From positions 9,285,501 to 9,349,500 of the forward strand of contig JAKNDB010000068.1 of the NCBI GenBank assembly GCA_024305405.1: 64,000 nt of DNA, written 5' to 3'. Positions 61,101-64,000 of the stretch are shown here, in pieces. The stretch is from Dirofilaria immitis (Eukaryota; Nematoda; Chromadorea; Rhabditida; Onchocercidae). The position numbers were made by a program, and so were the translations under genes. The notes beneath the pieces are model-generated. The model saw only the letters and a list, made by a program, of their open reading frames with translations, was not told the origin of the DNA and did no database searches. Position 1 is the stretch's first letter. The number at the start of each line of letters is the position of its first letter.

Positions 61101-64000
61101 CATACCAATCCGCCAGTAAAATAGTGCAAAGCCCATGGATAATTATATTCATTATTATTTAAAGCCAACCATAACTTGCGAATAGATATCTCGTCATAAT
61201 CATGAAATTTGATTTTCAAAATCGAAGTACTTGCGAGCTTGGCCTCAGCGAATTCATCGTTTTCCTGAAATTCGCCAAAAATCTAAAGATTTAATAGTAT
61301 AATAAGAATAACAAAACAAAATTCATCTGAAAACTGACAAAAAGTAAATATTATAAAACCATACGTCATACTCCTCGTTGACAAATAAATTTTGGGCAGT
61401 AGTTCCCGACAATTCCAGTTGTTTTGTTCGCTGAAAAGGAGCAATGGCAATTTTAATGTGAACTCAATTTTAAAATAATTTTAAAGCAAACCGAAAATAA
61501 AGTTGGATAAACTTGATACTAGTACAAATAAAAGATACAAGTTTAAAATAAACTTACTCAAAATGAAAGTACTCAGAAATTTCAAAATTTCAAAAAAGTG
61601 AAACCCACTGAAGATAGTTCCAAAAAGGAATATTACGCTGTTGGAAAGTTGATACTACATCACGATCGGAGCAAGTTTCATCAATATCATCTCTTTGCAG
61701 GAATAACAAACCGTTATGAGAAGTATTCAAATCGAGACATGAAGCTGCACGATCGAAAACTAACATTTTCGTATCATTGCATTTCTCAGATACCAACAAA
61801 TTTTCATCATTCTCATCCTCAAAACATATTAGAAAAATAACAACTTCTTTGGAAGTTTGTCGGATATTTCACAGAAACATTCTACAATTTAAGTCAATTG
61901 TACATTTCATTTAGTATGTGCGTTACCTCCTACGGCTAAAAATTGTCAACTGAGAAAACTTACTCTCACACCATTGCCAGATTAAAATCACATTTAGTGA
62001 GGAAAATTGGAGAAAGAATGAATAGACTATTAATGGCATATATTTAATCATCTTAAACTTCATTTTACTTGCATCATTCTCCCAATATGTTACTGTGTTT
62101 TGCTCCCTGTTGCTACGGAGTTTTCTAACCAGAAATTTTTATTGCTACAGTCTACTATTACTGCAACTTAATTAATCTAAAATTCCAAAAAAACATCAAG
62201 ATATATCCTGACTCGTTCCTTTCGTTTATACTACTTTCTCCTATATTGCTTTATTTTGCTTAATTAGAAAACAAAAATACTACTGAAAAACAAATAATAC
62301 TGATATTTGGACAAAAACTTGCCGTTTTCACGACTAATAAAACTGACCATTTTCCGAAGAAAAGTTGTTTCGTTCTTATTTAAATTGTCTTTATGATGTA
62401 AAAATTCGATCTAAAATCAAAAAAATTTTTAAGGTATCAATATTACAATAATCCTTATCTCTTTTTCTCTTTTTAAGAACAAAGTTTTTGCATCTGCAAA
62501 ATTGCTTCACAAAAAAACCCATCGGTAATTGGTGTATTACACTATCCAGCATATCAAATGTTAAAACATTTTGATGAATAGTAAAAAAATCAATTTTGGA
62601 AATTACCTCGTCTGAGAAAATTTGCATCACAGTTTCCAATCCAGTTTCCGTTACCGCAGTAACCTTTTGCTCACTTACATCGACACTTGTGATTTTCGGT
62701 TTATTAGTTTCCAGACTTCCCAAATCTAAAAAACCGAGATACAAAAATAAGGAAAAGTAACACTAAGTTGTGAAAACTTATCTCAATCGCACTAATTTAA
62801 GAAAGAAACCTTCATATAAATTATCAACGTTATCCGAATCACTTCTGTTATTATGTTGGTCACTGTTTGCTGTAGTTTCATCGAAGTAAGAATCATTCGG
62901 TAACATGATTTTTCTTGACTTACGTCTTCGTTTCTACAATAAATCAGAATGGAAAAGAATTTTATTTTTAGACAGCAATAAAAATTAGAAATTTCACGTG
63001 ACATATGAAAAAATACCTTTTCATTTGTACATCAACAGTTTTGGGCGTTATAATGGAATATGGAATGAGTGAATGAATCGTAGTACGTGGTAAAGCAAAG
63101 TGAAAATAAGTAGACAAAAAGCAACTCGAGAAATAACCATGGATGCGTTGTTGAGGTTGCATTATATGGTTTGGAGTAAATGGATCTGAAAAATGGGGAT
63201 GCATAACAAAACTATTCTCTACTATTCTCTAGTTGTCAAAAAGTATAAAAGATAATGGAAATCATGTTCATTGTATTTCTCTTTAACAGTGCAAGAGAAA
63301 TATAACTGCATCTTGCAGAAATTTGAAAAATTCAAAAATCCAGGCTTATCTGATTGACTAAAAATTCCATTCAAAATAAAATAACCTTCGATTGCAAGCC
63401 GTTTTCTGTTCCATCGTACGCATTCTTTTGACAAATATCCCTTCCTCCAACGTATTTGTATTAGTTCTTCAACAGGATGTTCAACAGCATAATAGCGGAA
63501 TAAACCAATCCAAAGTTCGCCGAAATTCCATTCTTCATTACTAGCATCAAAATCAGTATTCTAAAACGAACACAATAACTGCATGTAAAAATTATATTTT
63601 ATTTCCAGAATTAGAAAAGAAAAAACGAGCATACTATTTTCTCTATTTGACGTTCAAATAAGAGACTTTCATTATTCAGCAACAATATTTCTTCTTCATT
63701 CAGGATCTGCAAAGATTTCATTTGATTGGCAATGTAAAAAAAAGTAAGTATGGGTATTCTTTCTTATTAGACTTCATGTTTTTTGGATTTCGACAAAAAG
63801 AATCAGCTTTAATAAAATTTCTAGAAAAAATATAAATTTTTTGAAATAACTCACTTCGAAAACAAAAGGAAGTAATCCTTTGTGTTGCAGATAATGAATT
63901 AGTATAATATCGAAAGCAAATTTTGGTATACCACCCAATTGTATATTGGTTAACGAACAAAGCTACAAGAGTCAAATTTACCTTTTTGAATTTCGTTCTA
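58103..64000 (-). CDS. TUT4/TUT7-like terminal uridylyltransferase (5' end beyond window)
   Basis: An RNA 3'-end nucleotidyltransferase of the ZCCHC6/11 (TUT7/TUT4) type, related to worm CID-1/PUP enzymes. The C-terminal catalytic half has the palm motif LFGSAGNGFGLLGSDADICL with two Asp. The third Asp is formed across the intron in LEAD-VSLYN. It is followed by IGNASKGSLSSYSYI and the PAP-associated block VGELWIGFLDYFGTKFDF with IEDPFDL. CCHC zinc knuckles lie before it (CTCCNADGHLRETC, about 60.85 kb) and at the C-terminus (CCHRCRQIGHFVMNC), then the stop at 58103. Upstream, 63.0-64.0 kb encodes a second PAP-like segment (GGIPKFAFDIILIHYLQ, FGELWIGLFRYYA, DPFTPNH), the usual inactive N-terminal half. 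No start is visible and the gene continues past 64000. The exons I traced show no frame breaks. Confidence 0.92.

Overview
This is a piece of an animal nuclear genome, most likely from a nematode. It is strongly A+T rich, and its genes are broken into many short exons with GT..AG introns, mostly tens to a few hundred bases long. Several start codons sit just behind a ..TTTTCAG-like acceptor, as expected for spliced-leader trans-splicing. The set of proteins (BMP-type SMAD, HIRA, TUT4/7-like uridylyltransferase, INO80E, GARP subunit VPS53) is metazoan. A spirurid or filarial worm would fit the composition and intron style, but that is inference.

Layout. 1-11 kb: no recognised gene, only a few orphan exon candidates on the minus strand. 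11.0-19.0 kb (-): RNA polymerase II subunit RPB2 in about 26 exons. 21.0-23.2 kb (+): an INO80E-like protein with a long Gln-rich N-terminus. 23.8-25.6 kb (+): uracil-DNA glycosylase. 26.6-28.4 kb (-): a 370-residue low-complexity protein made of SAYF/Gly modules around 17 TKTAIG repeats. 29.2-31.5 kb (-): a multi-KH RNA-binding protein. 33.0-39.5 kb (-): VPS53, divergent from 39.7-42.6 kb (+): a receptor-regulated SMAD. 44.5-47.0 kb (+): a SLC35A-type nucleotide-sugar transporter. 48.6-49.2 kb (-): molybdopterin synthase small subunit MOCS2A. 49.9-56.2 kb (-): HIRA. 58.1-64 kb (-): a two-domain TUT4/7-like uridylyltransferase that runs off the right edge.

These are mostly unrelated housekeeping or signalling genes, not a pathway cluster. 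Transcription and chromatin (RPB2, INO80E, HIRA), DNA repair (UNG), RNA metabolism (KH protein, TUT), trafficking (VPS53, transporter), BMP signalling (SMAD) and cofactor synthesis (MOCS2A) lie side by side.

Two things stand out. First, the conserved reading frames of RPB2, UNG, VPS53, SMAD and the transporter are broken about twenty times. Every break is cured by one extra base, nearly always in a short homopolymer, including in essential RPB2. This looks like missing bases in the assembly, and it is patchy: the genes at 26.6-31.5 kb and 48.5-64 kb look clean. Second, the SAYF/TKTAIG repeat protein is an unusual, fully intact four-exon gene.
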